Below are positions 1 through 8,015 of a stretch of DNA of 64,000 bases, piece after piece. The number at the start of each line of letters is the position of its first letter. Position 1 is the stretch's first letter. Both the position numbers and the translations under genes were made by a program. Below the pieces are notes generated by a model, which was not told where the DNA came from, ran no database searches, and was given only the letters and a program-made list of their open reading frames with translations. The stretch is from assembly GCF_030814995.1 (NCBI RefSeq), contig NZ_JAUSVX010000010.1:62001-126000 (forward strand). The letters are read 5' to 3'. This DNA comes from Labrys wisconsinensis. GTDB taxonomy: Bacteria > Pseudomonadota > Alphaproteobacteria > Rhizobiales > Labraceae.

Positions 1-222
1 CGAGATGGCGAGCCCCTCCGCCGGCCGCCCCGGACGGTTTCCGGCCGCCTGCGCCGAGCGGATGATCAGCCCCAGCTCGTCGAACCGGTTGACGATGGAG
101 GATACGGTCGACTTGTCGAAACCCGTCTTGCGCACGATGTCGCGCTGCGAGGTCTGCGGCTCGATGCGGATGCAATGGAAGATGGCGTTGGCGTGGTAGC
201 GCCTGATGTCCGAGACCTTCAC
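1..222 (-). CDS. ROK-family transcriptional repressor, N-terminal part (cut by window edge)
   Basis: A minus-strand frame of 74 codons runs from a GTG at 222 to the window edge without a stop, so only the N-terminus is visible. It holds a winged helix-turn-helix (about residues 20-50, with TSQRDIVRKTGFDKSTVSSI) followed by GRPAEGL, the wing end of NagC/Mlc/XylR-type ROK regulators. The sugar-binding ROK domain would lie outside. It is divergent from the sugar import operon starting at 520, so control of that operon is the natural inference. An operator-like inverted repeat begins 15 bases upstream of its start, suggesting autorepression. The start codon is chosen because no ATG precedes the HTH; the ribosome site (AAGG) is weak. 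Confidence 0.75.
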   Translation of the reverse strand, partial: MKVSDIRRYHANAIFHCIRIEPQTSQRDIVRKTGFDKSTVSSIVNRFDELGLIIRSAQAAGNRPGRPAEGLAIS

Positions 223-236
223 CAGCCGGCGACCTT

Positions 237-257
237 TTTTTCTTTAAGTCAGAAAAA
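237..257. promoter_or_regulatory. Operator-like inverted repeat next to the ROK gene
   Basis: Perfect 7-base arms TTTTTCT and AGAAAAA separated by 7 bases. The AT-rich arms recall NagC/Mlc-type ROK operators. It overlaps the leader of the divergent ROK repressor and resembles a second repeat at 441-459. Seen directly: the dyad. Inferred: binding by the ROK protein. Confidence 0.5.
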
Positions 258-440
258 CTTTGGCGAACTCGAGCCGGAGTGTCAATGGCCCATGGGCGCG
301 ACATTCGATAAATTCAGTGACATTATTGGTGGAAGTGCGAAATCATCGATCCGATGCCCCAGAAGTCAGGCGCTTTGCGAAACTTCGATCGGCACATCGG
401 CGTGGGGAGCCCATTGACAGCCATCGAGTTTGAGCGCAGT

Positions 441-459
441 TTTTCTTTAGCGAAGAAAA
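441..459. promoter_or_regulatory. Operator-like inverted repeat before the sugar import operon
   Basis: Perfect arms TTTTCTT and AAGAAAA with a 5-base spacer, about 60 bases before the binding-protein start. It shares TTTTTCTTTA with the repeat at 237-257. The rest of the 297-base region between the two divergent genes holds no gene; the two repeats are its only clear structure. Confidence 0.5.
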
Positions 460-519
460 TATCGCGCCGATGACCCTCAGAGGTCACGGAACAGAGACAG
501 CCACCGTCTGGAGAAGATC

Positions 520-1794
520 ATGCGGAACTTGAAGTGGGCCGTCGCCTTGGCTGCCGTCCTCGCGTCTTCCACCGCAGCCTTGGCGCAGAGCAAGCCGGAA
601 ATCTGGAATTATTATGCCGCCGGCTCGGAAAAGGCCGGCATGGACGCCCTTATCGCCTATGCCAACAAGCAAAATCCGGACACGCCGGTCGGCAGCCGCA
701 TCATACCCGGCAATGTGGTGGAGCTGCGCCGGCAGTTGCAGACCGCCTTCATGGGCGGCAAGCCGCCGGCCGCCTATCAGAGCTCCATGGCCTCCGAGCT
801 CAAGACTTTCGTCGATGGCGGGCGGCTGCATCCGCTCACCGATGTCTGGAAGGAAATCGACGGAGACAAGATCTTTCCCGAGGGCGTTCAACGCGCCGTG
901 AAGATCAACGGCATTCCCTATGGCATTCCTTTTGATTTTTCGCTGATCAATGAAGTCTTCTACAACAAGAGCATCTTCGAAAAGCTGAAGCTGAGCGCGC
1001 CGAAGAATTGGGACGAATTCGTCGCGGCCTGCGACACGCTCCGCAAGGGTGGTGTCGAGCCGCTCGCCAATGCCGGCGGACCGTTCTGGAGCCTCTACAA
1101 TTTCTATGCGCCGCTGGTCTCGACGGTGGGCGTCGACGGCTATTACAGGATCGCCCGCGGCGAGCTGGCCTTCGACTCGCCGGAATTCCGCAAGGCGCTG
1201 GACCTCTATCGCAAGAGCATGGTGAGCTGCTACGCCAGGAACTGGAGCGGCAAGACCTGGACCCAGGCGGCCGACGACCTCGCCAACGCCAAGGCGGGCA
1301 TGTTCATGATGGGCATCTGGGCCGCCGCCTATCTGCAGCAGGCGGGCATGGAAGCCGGCAAGGCTTTCGACGTCTTCCCGGCGCCGGGCACGGAAGACAA
1401 GGTGATCTTCCAGATGGACGCCTTCGCCGTGCCGGAGGGGCCGCAGGACAACATCAAGACGGCGGAGGCCTTCATCAAGGCGACGTCGAGCGTCGACGGC
1501 CAGGCGGCCTTCGCCGTGCCGAAGGGCTCCCTGGCTCCCAACATCCAGGTCAGCCCGAAGATCTACGGCTATGCCGGCGCCAGGTTCGCCGAGCAGCTCG
1601 CCCTCGCCTCCAAGAGCCAGGCCGTGCTGCCCAATCTGTTCTTCCTGCTCCCGCCGGACGTCGGCGCCGAGCTCGGCAACCAGATCGAACGCTTCGCCAT
1701 CGATCCCTCACAGGCCAACGAGGACGCGATGATCTCCACCCTCGAAGGCGCGCGCAAGGATGCGCTGGAGAGCAACGCCTACATCAAATGGTGA
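520..1794 (+). CDS. Carbohydrate ABC transporter substrate-binding protein (CUT1 type)
   Basis: A 424-residue periplasmic binding protein. Residues 1-22 are a Sec signal peptide (basic MRNLK, hydrophobic core, cleavage after ALA). The mature chain has the extracellular solute-binding family 1 pattern (NEVFYNKSIFEKL near residue 145, repeated Trp and Gly positions in the C-lobe), typical of MalE/UgpB-like sugar receptors. It opens an operon with two MalF/MalG-type permeases. No ATPase gene follows, so the importer probably borrows an MsmX/UgpC-like ATPase encoded elsewhere. A GAGAAGATC stretch before the ATG serves as ribosome site. Probably repressed by the divergent ROK protein. The substrate is unknown; the downstream dehydrogenase genes suggest an aldose or sugar acid. 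Confidence 0.85.
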   Translation: MRNLKWAVALAAVLASSTAALAQSKPEIWNYYAAGSEKAGMDALIAYANKQNPDTPVGSRIIPGNVVELRRQLQTAFMGGKPPAAYQSSMASELKTFVDGGRLHPLTDVWKEIDGDKIFPEGVQRAVKINGIPYGIPFDFSLINEVFYNKSIFEKLKLSAPKNWDEFVAACDTLRKGGVEPLANAGGPFWSLYNFYAPLVSTVGVDGYYRIARGELAFDSPEFRKALDLYRKSMVSCYARNWSGKTWTQAADDLANAKAGMFMMGIWAAAYLQQAGMEAGKAFDVFPAPGTEDKVIFQMDAFAVPEGPQDNIKTAEAFIKATSSVDGQAAFAVPKGSLAPNIQVSPKIYGYAGARFAEQLALASKSQAVLPNLFFLLPPDVGAELGNQIERFAIDPSQANEDAMISTLEGARKDALESNAYIKW

Positions 1795-1864
1795 GGCGTC
1801 GGCGCGCCGGGCGACCTCCCGCGCCCGGCGCGCCAGCCGTCCCGCGTCACGAGCTGCGATCCGC

Positions 1865-2776
1865 ATGGCAGGCGTCAGAAGCGTCTTCGGTCTCCCGCGT
1901 TCCACCCTCGCCTTCGGCGCCTTCCTGGCACTGCCGGTGGCGCTGTTCCTGATCTTCTTCATCTATCCCATCGTCTCCACCGTCTACATCTCGCTGCACG
2001 ACTGGAACGGCGTGGCCCCGACCATGCGCTTCGTCGGCTGGCGCAACTACGTCACGCTCGCGACCCAGCCGCGCTTCCTGCACGCCCTTGCCAACAACCT
2101 GTCCTGGCTGGTGTTCATGCTGGTCTGCCCCACGGGCCTGGGCCTGCTGCTCGCCGCGCTGCTCGATCGCGGCATCCGGGGCGAGCGTGTCTTCCGCATC
2201 GTGTTCTTCCTGCCGTTCACCATCCCCGCCGTGGCCGTGGCCGCGATCTGGCGCTGGGTCTACGAGCCCTCCGGCGGATTGCTCACCACCGTGATGCAGC
2301 TCGTCGGCCTCGGCGACCATGCCCAGAACTGGCTCGGAGACCCCCGGATCGTGACCTATTCCCTGATGGGCGCGGTGCTGTGGTGGACCACGGGCTTTGC
2401 CTTCCTCGTCTTCTTCGCCGGCCTACGCAACATCCCCGAGGAATTCATCGAGGCCGCCCGCATCGAAGGCGCCACGCCCTGGCAGGTGTTCTGGAAAGTG
2501 CGCTTTCCCCTGCTGTGGCCGTCCACCATCATCGTGCTCGGCATCTTCGCCATCGATTCCATGCGCCTGTTCGACGTGGTCTGGGCCACCACCAGCGGCG
2601 GCCCGGCCTATGCCTCGGAAGTGCTGGCGACGCAGATGTACGACGTCGCCTTCGGGCGCTTCCGGATGGGCCAGGCCAGCGCCATCTCGGTCTATCTCCT
2701 CGGCATCGCCGCCGTGATCATCATGCCCTATATCTACGCCATGTCGCGCCGCGTGGCCGACAGCGAGGCCGAGTGA
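1865..2776 (+). CDS. Sugar ABC transporter permease (MalF type)
   Basis: A 303-residue inner-membrane protein with about six hydrophobic helices and the cytoplasmic EAA loop (EAARIEGATPWQVFWK, about residue 200) that docks to the ATPase. The FVGWRNY motif near residue 57 is typical of CUT1 MalF/UgpA permeases. The frame is open further upstream, but the start at 1865 (MAGVRS) puts the first membrane helix at the usual distance. It lies 70 bases after the binding-protein gene, and its stop overlaps the next permease start (TGATG), implying coupled translation. It should pair with the following permease to form the channel. Confidence 0.85.
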   Translation: MAGVRSVFGLPRSTLAFGAFLALPVALFLIFFIYPIVSTVYISLHDWNGVAPTMRFVGWRNYVTLATQPRFLHALANNLSWLVFMLVCPTGLGLLLAALLDRGIRGERVFRIVFFLPFTIPAVAVAAIWRWVYEPSGGLLTTVMQLVGLGDHAQNWLGDPRIVTYSLMGAVLWWTTGFAFLVFFAGLRNIPEEFIEAARIEGATPWQVFWKVRFPLLWPSTIIVLGIFAIDSMRLFDVVWATTSGGPAYASEVLATQMYDVAFGRFRMGQASAISVYLLGIAAVIIMPYIYAMSRRVADSEAE

Positions 2777-3597
2777 TGGCACCGACGCTGCCCCAGCGCC
2801 GCCTCGTGGCCTCCTATGCGGTGATCCTGGTCTTCGCGGCCCTGTTCCTGGCGCCGCTCGCCCTGGCCCTGACCACCTCGCTCAAATCCCCGGAGGAGAT
2901 CACCCGCGTCCTGTCCCTGCCGCTGTCGCTGCACGTGCAGAACTACGGCGTCGCCTTCGCCGAGATGGGGCGCAGCTTCCTCAATTCGCTGCTGATAACG
3001 GCGCCCGCCGTGGTGCTGTCGATCCTCATCGGCTCGATCGCCGGCTATCCGCTGGCCATGACGAGGGGGCGCGGCGGCAAGATCGCCTATTTCATCCTCT
3101 TGTCCGGCATGCTCGTGCCGTTCCAGATCGTGCAGATTCCGCTGTTCTTCATGATCCATGCCATCGGGCTCTACGACACGATTCCCGGCATGTGGCTGGT
3201 GCACACGGCCTATGCGGTGCCGTTCTGCACCTTCTTCATGCGCAACTTCTTCTCCTCCGTCCCCCGGTCGATGTACGAGGCTGCCCGCATCGACGGCTGC
3301 ACGGTGACCGGCTATTTCTGGCGCCTGCTGATGCCGGCTTCGGCATCGGGCCTGGCGGCGCTCGCCATCATCCAGAGCCGCGCCATCTGGAACGACCTCC
3401 TCTTCGCCATGACGCTGACCAGCAGCGACAGCGCCCGCCCCGCCACGGTCGCCATCGCCGGCTTCACCAGCGGCACCCAGGTGGAATACGGGCCGCTGAT
3501 GGCGGCGACCATCGTCTCGACCCTGCCGGTGATGCTCGCCTATCTCGCGTTCCAGAAATCCTTCGTGCGAGGACTGCTCGGTGGCTCCGGCAAGTGA
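2776..3597 (+). CDS. Sugar ABC transporter permease (MalG type)
   Basis: A 273-residue membrane protein with about six helices and an EAA loop (EAARIDGCTVTGYFWR, about residue 172). TTSLKSPEEI after the first helix and QVEYGPLMAA near the C-terminus are usual MalG/UgpE landmarks. The start overlaps the stop of the MalF-type gene by one base. The 3' end overlaps the GTG start of the next gene by 17 bases, which ties transporter and dehydrogenase genes into one transcript. Confidence 0.85.
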   Translation: MAPTLPQRRLVASYAVILVFAALFLAPLALALTTSLKSPEEITRVLSLPLSLHVQNYGVAFAEMGRSFLNSLLITAPAVVLSILIGSIAGYPLAMTRGRGGKIAYFILLSGMLVPFQIVQIPLFFMIHAIGLYDTIPGMWLVHTAYAVPFCTFFMRNFFSSVPRSMYEAARIDGCTVTGYFWRLLMPASASGLAALAIIQSRAIWNDLLFAMTLTSSDSARPATVAIAGFTSGTQVEYGPLMAATIVSTLPVMLAYLAFQKSFVRGLLGGSGK

Positions 3598-4030
3598 ATT
3601 CGGCGACGAGGCGGTGCTGAGAGCGGTGCTCGACCGCATCATCCCGAGGGACGACCATCCCTCCGCCTGCGAGGCCGGCGTCGACGGCTTCATCCTCGGC
3701 CTCTGGAGGGCCGGGAGCGAGGGATCCGCCGGCCCTGTCGCCGCGGGCCTGGCCTGCCTTTCCGAGACGTGCCGGGCCGCGACGGGCAGGAGCTTTGCGG
3801 CCCTCTCCGCCGCCGAGCAGGACACCGCCCTCGCCGCCGTCGCGGCACAGCCCTGGTTCCGCAGCCTGTGCGAGCTTGCCGCCGAGGGCTACTATGCCGA
3901 CCCCGGCAACGGCGGCAATCGCGGCGCCGCATCCTGGGCGATGATCGGCTATCGGCCGCGGCTGCCCGACGGCCCCGACGGACCGGCCTGGGACCCCCGC
4001 GATGCCGTCGTCGGAAAGCTGTGGGCATGA
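3581..4030 (+). CDS. Gluconate 2-dehydrogenase subunit 3 family protein
   Basis: A 149-residue protein resembling the small (gamma) subunit of membrane-bound gluconate and related sugar dehydrogenases: early VLDRIIPRDDHPSA, then Gly-rich YYADPGNGGNRGAASW and a tail with WDPRDAVVGKLWA. Small subunits normally carry a twin-arginine signal that exports the complex; none is visible here, and the GTG start inside the permease gene leaves no room for one. Its stop overlaps the start of the GMC flavoprotein (ATGA), the classical partner. The lack of a signal suggests that this pair either acts in the cytoplasm or has lost its export. Confidence 0.7.
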   Translation: MAPASEFGDEAVLRAVLDRIIPRDDHPSACEAGVDGFILGLWRAGSEGSAGPVAAGLACLSETCRAATGRSFAALSAAEQDTALAAVAAQPWFRSLCELAAEGYYADPGNGGNRGAASWAMIGYRPRLPDGPDGPAWDPRDAVVGKLWA

Positions 4031-5664
4031 ACGCCTATGACGCCGTCATCGTCGGGGCCGGCGCCGGCGGCAGCATCGCCGCCTGCGTGCTGGCGGAGGC
4101 CGGCAAGCGGGTTCTCCTCGTCGAGCGCGGGCGCCGGCGCGACTATGCCGACAGCGGCCACCGCGACCACCTGCGCAACCACCGCCTCCAGCGCTACGGT
4201 TTCAACACGGGCCCCGACATCGACGGCAATCCGCGTCTTCTCGTCGATCCGGATGGCGTCGAGCGGCTGGTGCGCCCGCACGAGGACGGCTACGGCGCCA
4301 ATGCCGCCGCGGTCGGCGGCGGCACGCTGCTCTACGGCGGCCTCGCCTGGCGCTTCCATCCCGACGATTTCCGCATGGCCAGCCGCTACGGCGTGCCGGC
4401 GGGCTCCTCCCTCGTCGACTGGCCCTTCGGCTATGACGAGCTCGAGCCCTGGTACGACCGGGCCGAATGGGAGATCGGCGTGGCCGGCCTCGGCGGCGCC
4501 AACCCGCACGAAGGGCCGCGCTCGCGCGGCTATCCGATGCCGCCGGTGCAGCCGAGCGCTTCGACCCACGTGCTGCAGCGCGGCGCCAGGGCCCTCGGCC
4601 TCTCGACGTTTCCCCCGCCGCTCCTGGTCAACACCGTTCCGCGCGCCGGCCGGGCGGCCTGCATCGAATGCGGGTCCTGCGTCGGCTTTCCCTGCCCCAG
4701 CGACGGCAAGAACGGCACGCAGAACACCGTGCTTCCGCGCGCGCTCGCCACCGGCCGCTGCGAGCTCCTGACGGAAACGATGGTCGAGCGCGTGACCACC
4801 GACGGCGCCGGCCGGGTCGTCGGCGTCGATCTCATCGCGCCGGAGGGCACCGGCCGCCGGCATGTCGCGGCGCGCAGCGTCATCCTCGGCGCCGGCGCCA
4901 TCGAAACCGCCCGGCTGCTGCTGCTCTCGGCCAGCGACCGCGAACCGGGAGGGCTCGGAAACGACAGCGATCTCGTCGGCCGCAACCTGCAGGGCCACAC
5001 CTATCCGATCAGCTTCGGCCTGTTCGAGGAGGAGGTCGAGACTGCGCGTGGCCCCGGTGTCACCATCGCCACCTCGGACTACGCCCACGGCCATGACGGC
5101 GTCATCGGCGGCGCCATGCTGGCCGACGATTTCGTCATGCTGCCGATCGAGTTCTGGAGGACCGCCCTGCCCCCGGACCTGCCGCGCCATGGCCTGAAGG
5201 CCAAGCATTTCATGCGCGACAACTACCGGCGCGTGACGCAGCTGCGCGGGCCGGTGCACGAGATTCCGACGCCCGACTGCCGCGTCACCCTGGCAAGGGA
5301 CCTACGCGACCGTTCCGGCCTGCCCGTGGCGCGGCTTTCCGGCGTCACCCATCCCGAGACCCGCCGCACCGCCGCCCATATCAGGGACAAGGCGGACGCC
5401 TGGATCAAGGCATCGGGCGCGGTCAGCGCCTGGGGTGCGACGCCGCCTCCCCGCCTCTCCGCCGGGCAGCATCAGGCAGGCACGGCCCGAATGGGGACGG
5501 ATCCGGCTCATTCCGTCACGGACGCGCACGGGCGCGTGTGGGGTCACGACAATCTCGTCATATGCGATGCGTCGCTGCACCCCACCAACGGCGCCTTCAA
5601 TCCCGTGCTGACCGTCATGGCCCTGGCCTTCCGGAACGCGACCCATCTGGCCGGCCTGCTGTAG
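4027..5664 (+). CDS. GMC-family FAD-dependent sugar dehydrogenase, large subunit
   Basis: A 545-residue flavoprotein. The N-terminal GAGAGGSIAACVLAEAG binds FAD (residues 9-25) and VLLVERG ends the Rossmann strand. A cysteine cluster CIECGSCVGFPC (about residue 214) resembles the Fe-S-binding segment of membrane-bound FAD gluconate, glucose and fructose dehydrogenases. The GMC active-site region near the C-terminus has HQAGTARMG and HPTNGAFNPVLTVMALAFR. No signal peptide is seen, as expected for a subunit exported with a partner. No cytochrome c subunit follows, so the electron acceptor is unclear. Probable role: oxidation of the sugar imported by the upstream ABC genes. Confidence 0.8.
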   Translation: MNAYDAVIVGAGAGGSIAACVLAEAGKRVLLVERGRRRDYADSGHRDHLRNHRLQRYGFNTGPDIDGNPRLLVDPDGVERLVRPHEDGYGANAAAVGGGTLLYGGLAWRFHPDDFRMASRYGVPAGSSLVDWPFGYDELEPWYDRAEWEIGVAGLGGANPHEGPRSRGYPMPPVQPSASTHVLQRGARALGLSTFPPPLLVNTVPRAGRAACIECGSCVGFPCPSDGKNGTQNTVLPRALATGRCELLTETMVERVTTDGAGRVVGVDLIAPEGTGRRHVAARSVILGAGAIETARLLLLSASDREPGGLGNDSDLVGRNLQGHTYPISFGLFEEEVETARGPGVTIATSDYAHGHDGVIGGAMLADDFVMLPIEFWRTALPPDLPRHGLKAKHFMRDNYRRVTQLRGPVHEIPTPDCRVTLARDLRDRSGLPVARLSGVTHPETRRTAAHIRDKADAWIKASGAVSAWGATPPPRLSAGQHQAGTARMGTDPAHSVTDAHGRVWGHDNLVICDASLHPTNGAFNPVLTVMALAFRNATHLAGLL

Positions 5665-5815
5665 TCGTTCCGCAGTCGAGGCCTGGCCATGGACTCGAGC
5701 CCGAGGCGAGGTCCGCCGCCGGGAGACCCCATGCTCGGGTTTGCATCCGGCGCGGTCGGACGTCACACTCCTATCGTGTCTGCCGCTCAGCCGGCCGCAT
5801 CCGGGGAGAGACGTC

Positions 5816-7303
5816 GTGCAAGTGACCTTTGGTGCCCGAGCGGCGCTCCCGGCTCAATACGCCATCACGATCGTCCTCGTCGCCGTCTGCTTCCTGCTGC
5901 GCTGGGAGCTGCCGTGGCACGGCTTCTCGTTCTTTCTCTTCGTTCCGGCCGTCCTCCTCGGCGCCGCCCTGTTCGGCAAGGGGCCGGCCATCTTCGCAGT
6001 TGCCCTGACGGTTGCGGTGGCGACCTTCTTCTGGCTCGATCCGATCTACAGCTTCTGGATCACGCCGCATCAGGTCCCGCCGCTCGCGCTCTATATCCTG
6101 CTGTGCATCGGCATCGTCGGGTTGTGCGAGTGGACGCGCGCGGGCCTGCAACGGCGCATGAGCGGCGCGGCGGCCGGCGCGCCCGCGAGCAACCGGCCGC
6201 GATTCGAAGGGCTCGACTTCTGGCGCGGATTCGTGCTGTGCACGATCTTCGCCGACCACATTCCCGGAAATATCTTCGAAAACTTCACCTACAGGAATTT
6301 CGGCTTTTCCGACGCTGCCGAGGCCTTCGTCTTCCTGTCGGGCGTCTCTCTTGCCTTGGCCTATGGCCGCAAGTTTTCCGGCGGCAGAAGGCTCGTGGTC
6401 GTCTTCGCCCTGCTGCGTCGCGCCCTGAAGCTCTATTGCGTGCATATCGCCCTGTCGCTCGCGGCGATCGCCATCTTCGCCGCGGGCTCGCTGGTCTGGC
6501 GCGCGCCGGAACTCCTGACCGAGCATGGCAGGGACCTTTTCGTCGCCGATGCGGGGCTTTGCCTCACCGGCATCGTCTCGCTCGGCCATCAGCTGGGATA
6601 TTTCAACATCCTGCCGCTCTACATCGTCCTGATCACGCTGGTGCCGGTGTATCTCTGGCTGGCGGGCTTCGATCGTCGCCTCATGCTGGCGACATCGGCC
6701 GTGATCTATGCGGGGGCCCGGCTCTTCGCCTGGGACCTGCCGAGCTGGCCGATCCCGGGAGGCTGGTTCTTCAATCCCCTGACATGGCAGCTCATGATGG
6801 CGATCGGCATCGCCGTGGGGATCGAGCTCGCCAGGGGCGGAACGATCGCCAGATCGACCGCTTGCACGATCGGCGCGGCCGCCGTGGTCCTGCTCGGCCT
6901 GCTCGTGGCGACCGACGGCTTCGGCGGCACGCTCGGCGGATGGGGCCGGGTGCGCGGCTGGCTCGATCTCGACAAGACCTCGCTCGGCCTGTTCCGCCTC
7001 GTCCATTTCCTTGCCCTGGCCTATCTCGTCGAGGCCAGTGGGGTGACGCACCGGCTCCGGGCGTCGGTCCTGTTCAGCCCCCTCTCGGTGCTGGGGCGCC
7101 ACAGCCTGCTGGTATTCTCGCTCCTGTCGCTGTTCGCGGCCGCCGGCCAGGTTCTGGTCGTCACCGTGCGCACGACGGCCTGGTTCGACCTGCCGCTCGT
7201 CGGCGGCGGCATCATCCTGCTGGTCTGCGCAGCGCGCCTGGCGGAGGCCGGCAGCCTGTTTCAGCAGCCGCTCGTCGGATCGGCGATCCACGGAAGAGCA
7301 TGA
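5816..7303 (+). CDS. DUF4118-OpgC fusion membrane protein
   Basis: A 495-residue multi-pass membrane protein. About residues 10-105 form a four-helix block like the KdpD-type DUF4118 sensor domain (PAVLLGAALFGKGPAIFA, then TFFWLDPIYSFWI). From about residue 130 the OpgC acyltransferase family begins: GLDFWRGFVLCTIFADHIP, then GFSDAAEAFVFLSGVSLALAYG, with about ten helices to the end. OpgC proteins succinylate periplasmic glucans. Joining to DUF4118 is unusual and could add sensing. The GTG at 5816 is preferred over upstream ATG codons because GGGGAGAG precedes it at 5802. The hydrolase gene follows after 37 bases and is probably cotranscribed. Confidence 0.7.
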   Translation: MQVTFGARAALPAQYAITIVLVAVCFLLRWELPWHGFSFFLFVPAVLLGAALFGKGPAIFAVALTVAVATFFWLDPIYSFWITPHQVPPLALYILLCIGIVGLCEWTRAGLQRRMSGAAAGAPASNRPRFEGLDFWRGFVLCTIFADHIPGNIFENFTYRNFGFSDAAEAFVFLSGVSLALAYGRKFSGGRRLVVVFALLRRALKLYCVHIALSLAAIAIFAAGSLVWRAPELLTEHGRDLFVADAGLCLTGIVSLGHQLGYFNILPLYIVLITLVPVYLWLAGFDRRLMLATSAVIYAGARLFAWDLPSWPIPGGWFFNPLTWQLMMAIGIAVGIELARGGTIARSTACTIGAAAVVLLGLLVATDGFGGTLGGWGRVRGWLDLDKTSLGLFRLVHFLALAYLVEASGVTHRLRASVLFSPLSVLGRHSLLVFSLLSLFAAAGQVLVVTVRTTAWFDLPLVGGGIILLVCAARLAEAGSLFQQPLVGSAIHGRA

Positions 7304-7340
7304 AGAGGCCGGTCTGTTTCACCAGCGCCGACGAGGAGCC

Positions 7341-8015
7341 ATGAACCAGGCCGGCGACACCGATCTTCGGCAGGACCTGAGCTTCGTCTATCGGATCCGC
7401 CGACAGCTGGCCGGCAGCGACGAGACGCTGGTCCTCCTGCACGGCTCCGGCGTCGACGAGACGACGATGATGCCGCTCGGCACGAGCATCGCGCCGGGGG
7501 CGACCTTGATCGCCGTGCGCGGGCGCGTCATGCAGGAGGGCAGCCGCCGCTGGTTCACCCGCATCACGCCGACGCGCTTCGGGCAAGGCAGCATTCGCGC
7601 CGAGGTGCATGCCTTCGATCGGTTTCTCGACGAGCTGGGCGAAGCCGACGGACTCGATGCGAGGAAGGCGGTCTTCATCGGCTATTCCAACGGCGCCAAC
7701 CTGCTGAGCAGCCTGATGCTGCTGAGGCCCGGCCGGGTCAGGCGCGCGGTCCTGCTGCGGGCGATGCCGGTGCTCACCCGCGCGCCTGACGCCGATCTTT
7801 CCGCCGCGAGCGTCCTGATCCTCGCCGGCGCCCGCGACGAGACCTATGGCCCGTTTGCTCCCGCGCTGGCCGACCTGCTGCGAAGCCGCAAGGCCGCGGT
7901 CACGGCGAGGACCGTCGCTGCCGGTCACGAGTTCGGCCCGGAGGACGCGGAGCACGTGCGGGCCTGGCTCCGCCCGGAGGCGGCCGGCCTCGCCAAGCTC
8001 CCGAACGGCTTCTAG
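7341..8015 (+). CDS. Alpha/beta hydrolase, phospholipase/carboxylesterase (MhqD-like)
   Basis: A 224-residue single-domain hydrolase. VLLHGSGVDE (residues 30-39) supplies the oxyanion hole, GYSNGAN (about 113-119) the nucleophile Ser, GARDETYGPF the Asp and GHEF the His. Size and motifs match the carboxylesterase 2 / MhqD branch, members of which sit near quinone- or aromatic-detoxifying enzymes. GAGGAG precedes the ATG. Its stop overlaps the stop of the convergent hpaA gene (CTAG), so the two transcripts collide tail to tail. The substrate is unknown. Confidence 0.75.
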   Translation: MNQAGDTDLRQDLSFVYRIRRQLAGSDETLVLLHGSGVDETTMMPLGTSIAPGATLIAVRGRVMQEGSRRWFTRITPTRFGQGSIRAEVHAFDRFLDELGEADGLDARKAVFIGYSNGANLLSSLMLLRPGRVRRAVLLRAMPVLTRAPDADLSAASVLILAGARDETYGPFAPALADLLRSRKAAVTARTVAAGHEFGPEDAEHVRAWLRPEAAGLAKLPNGF

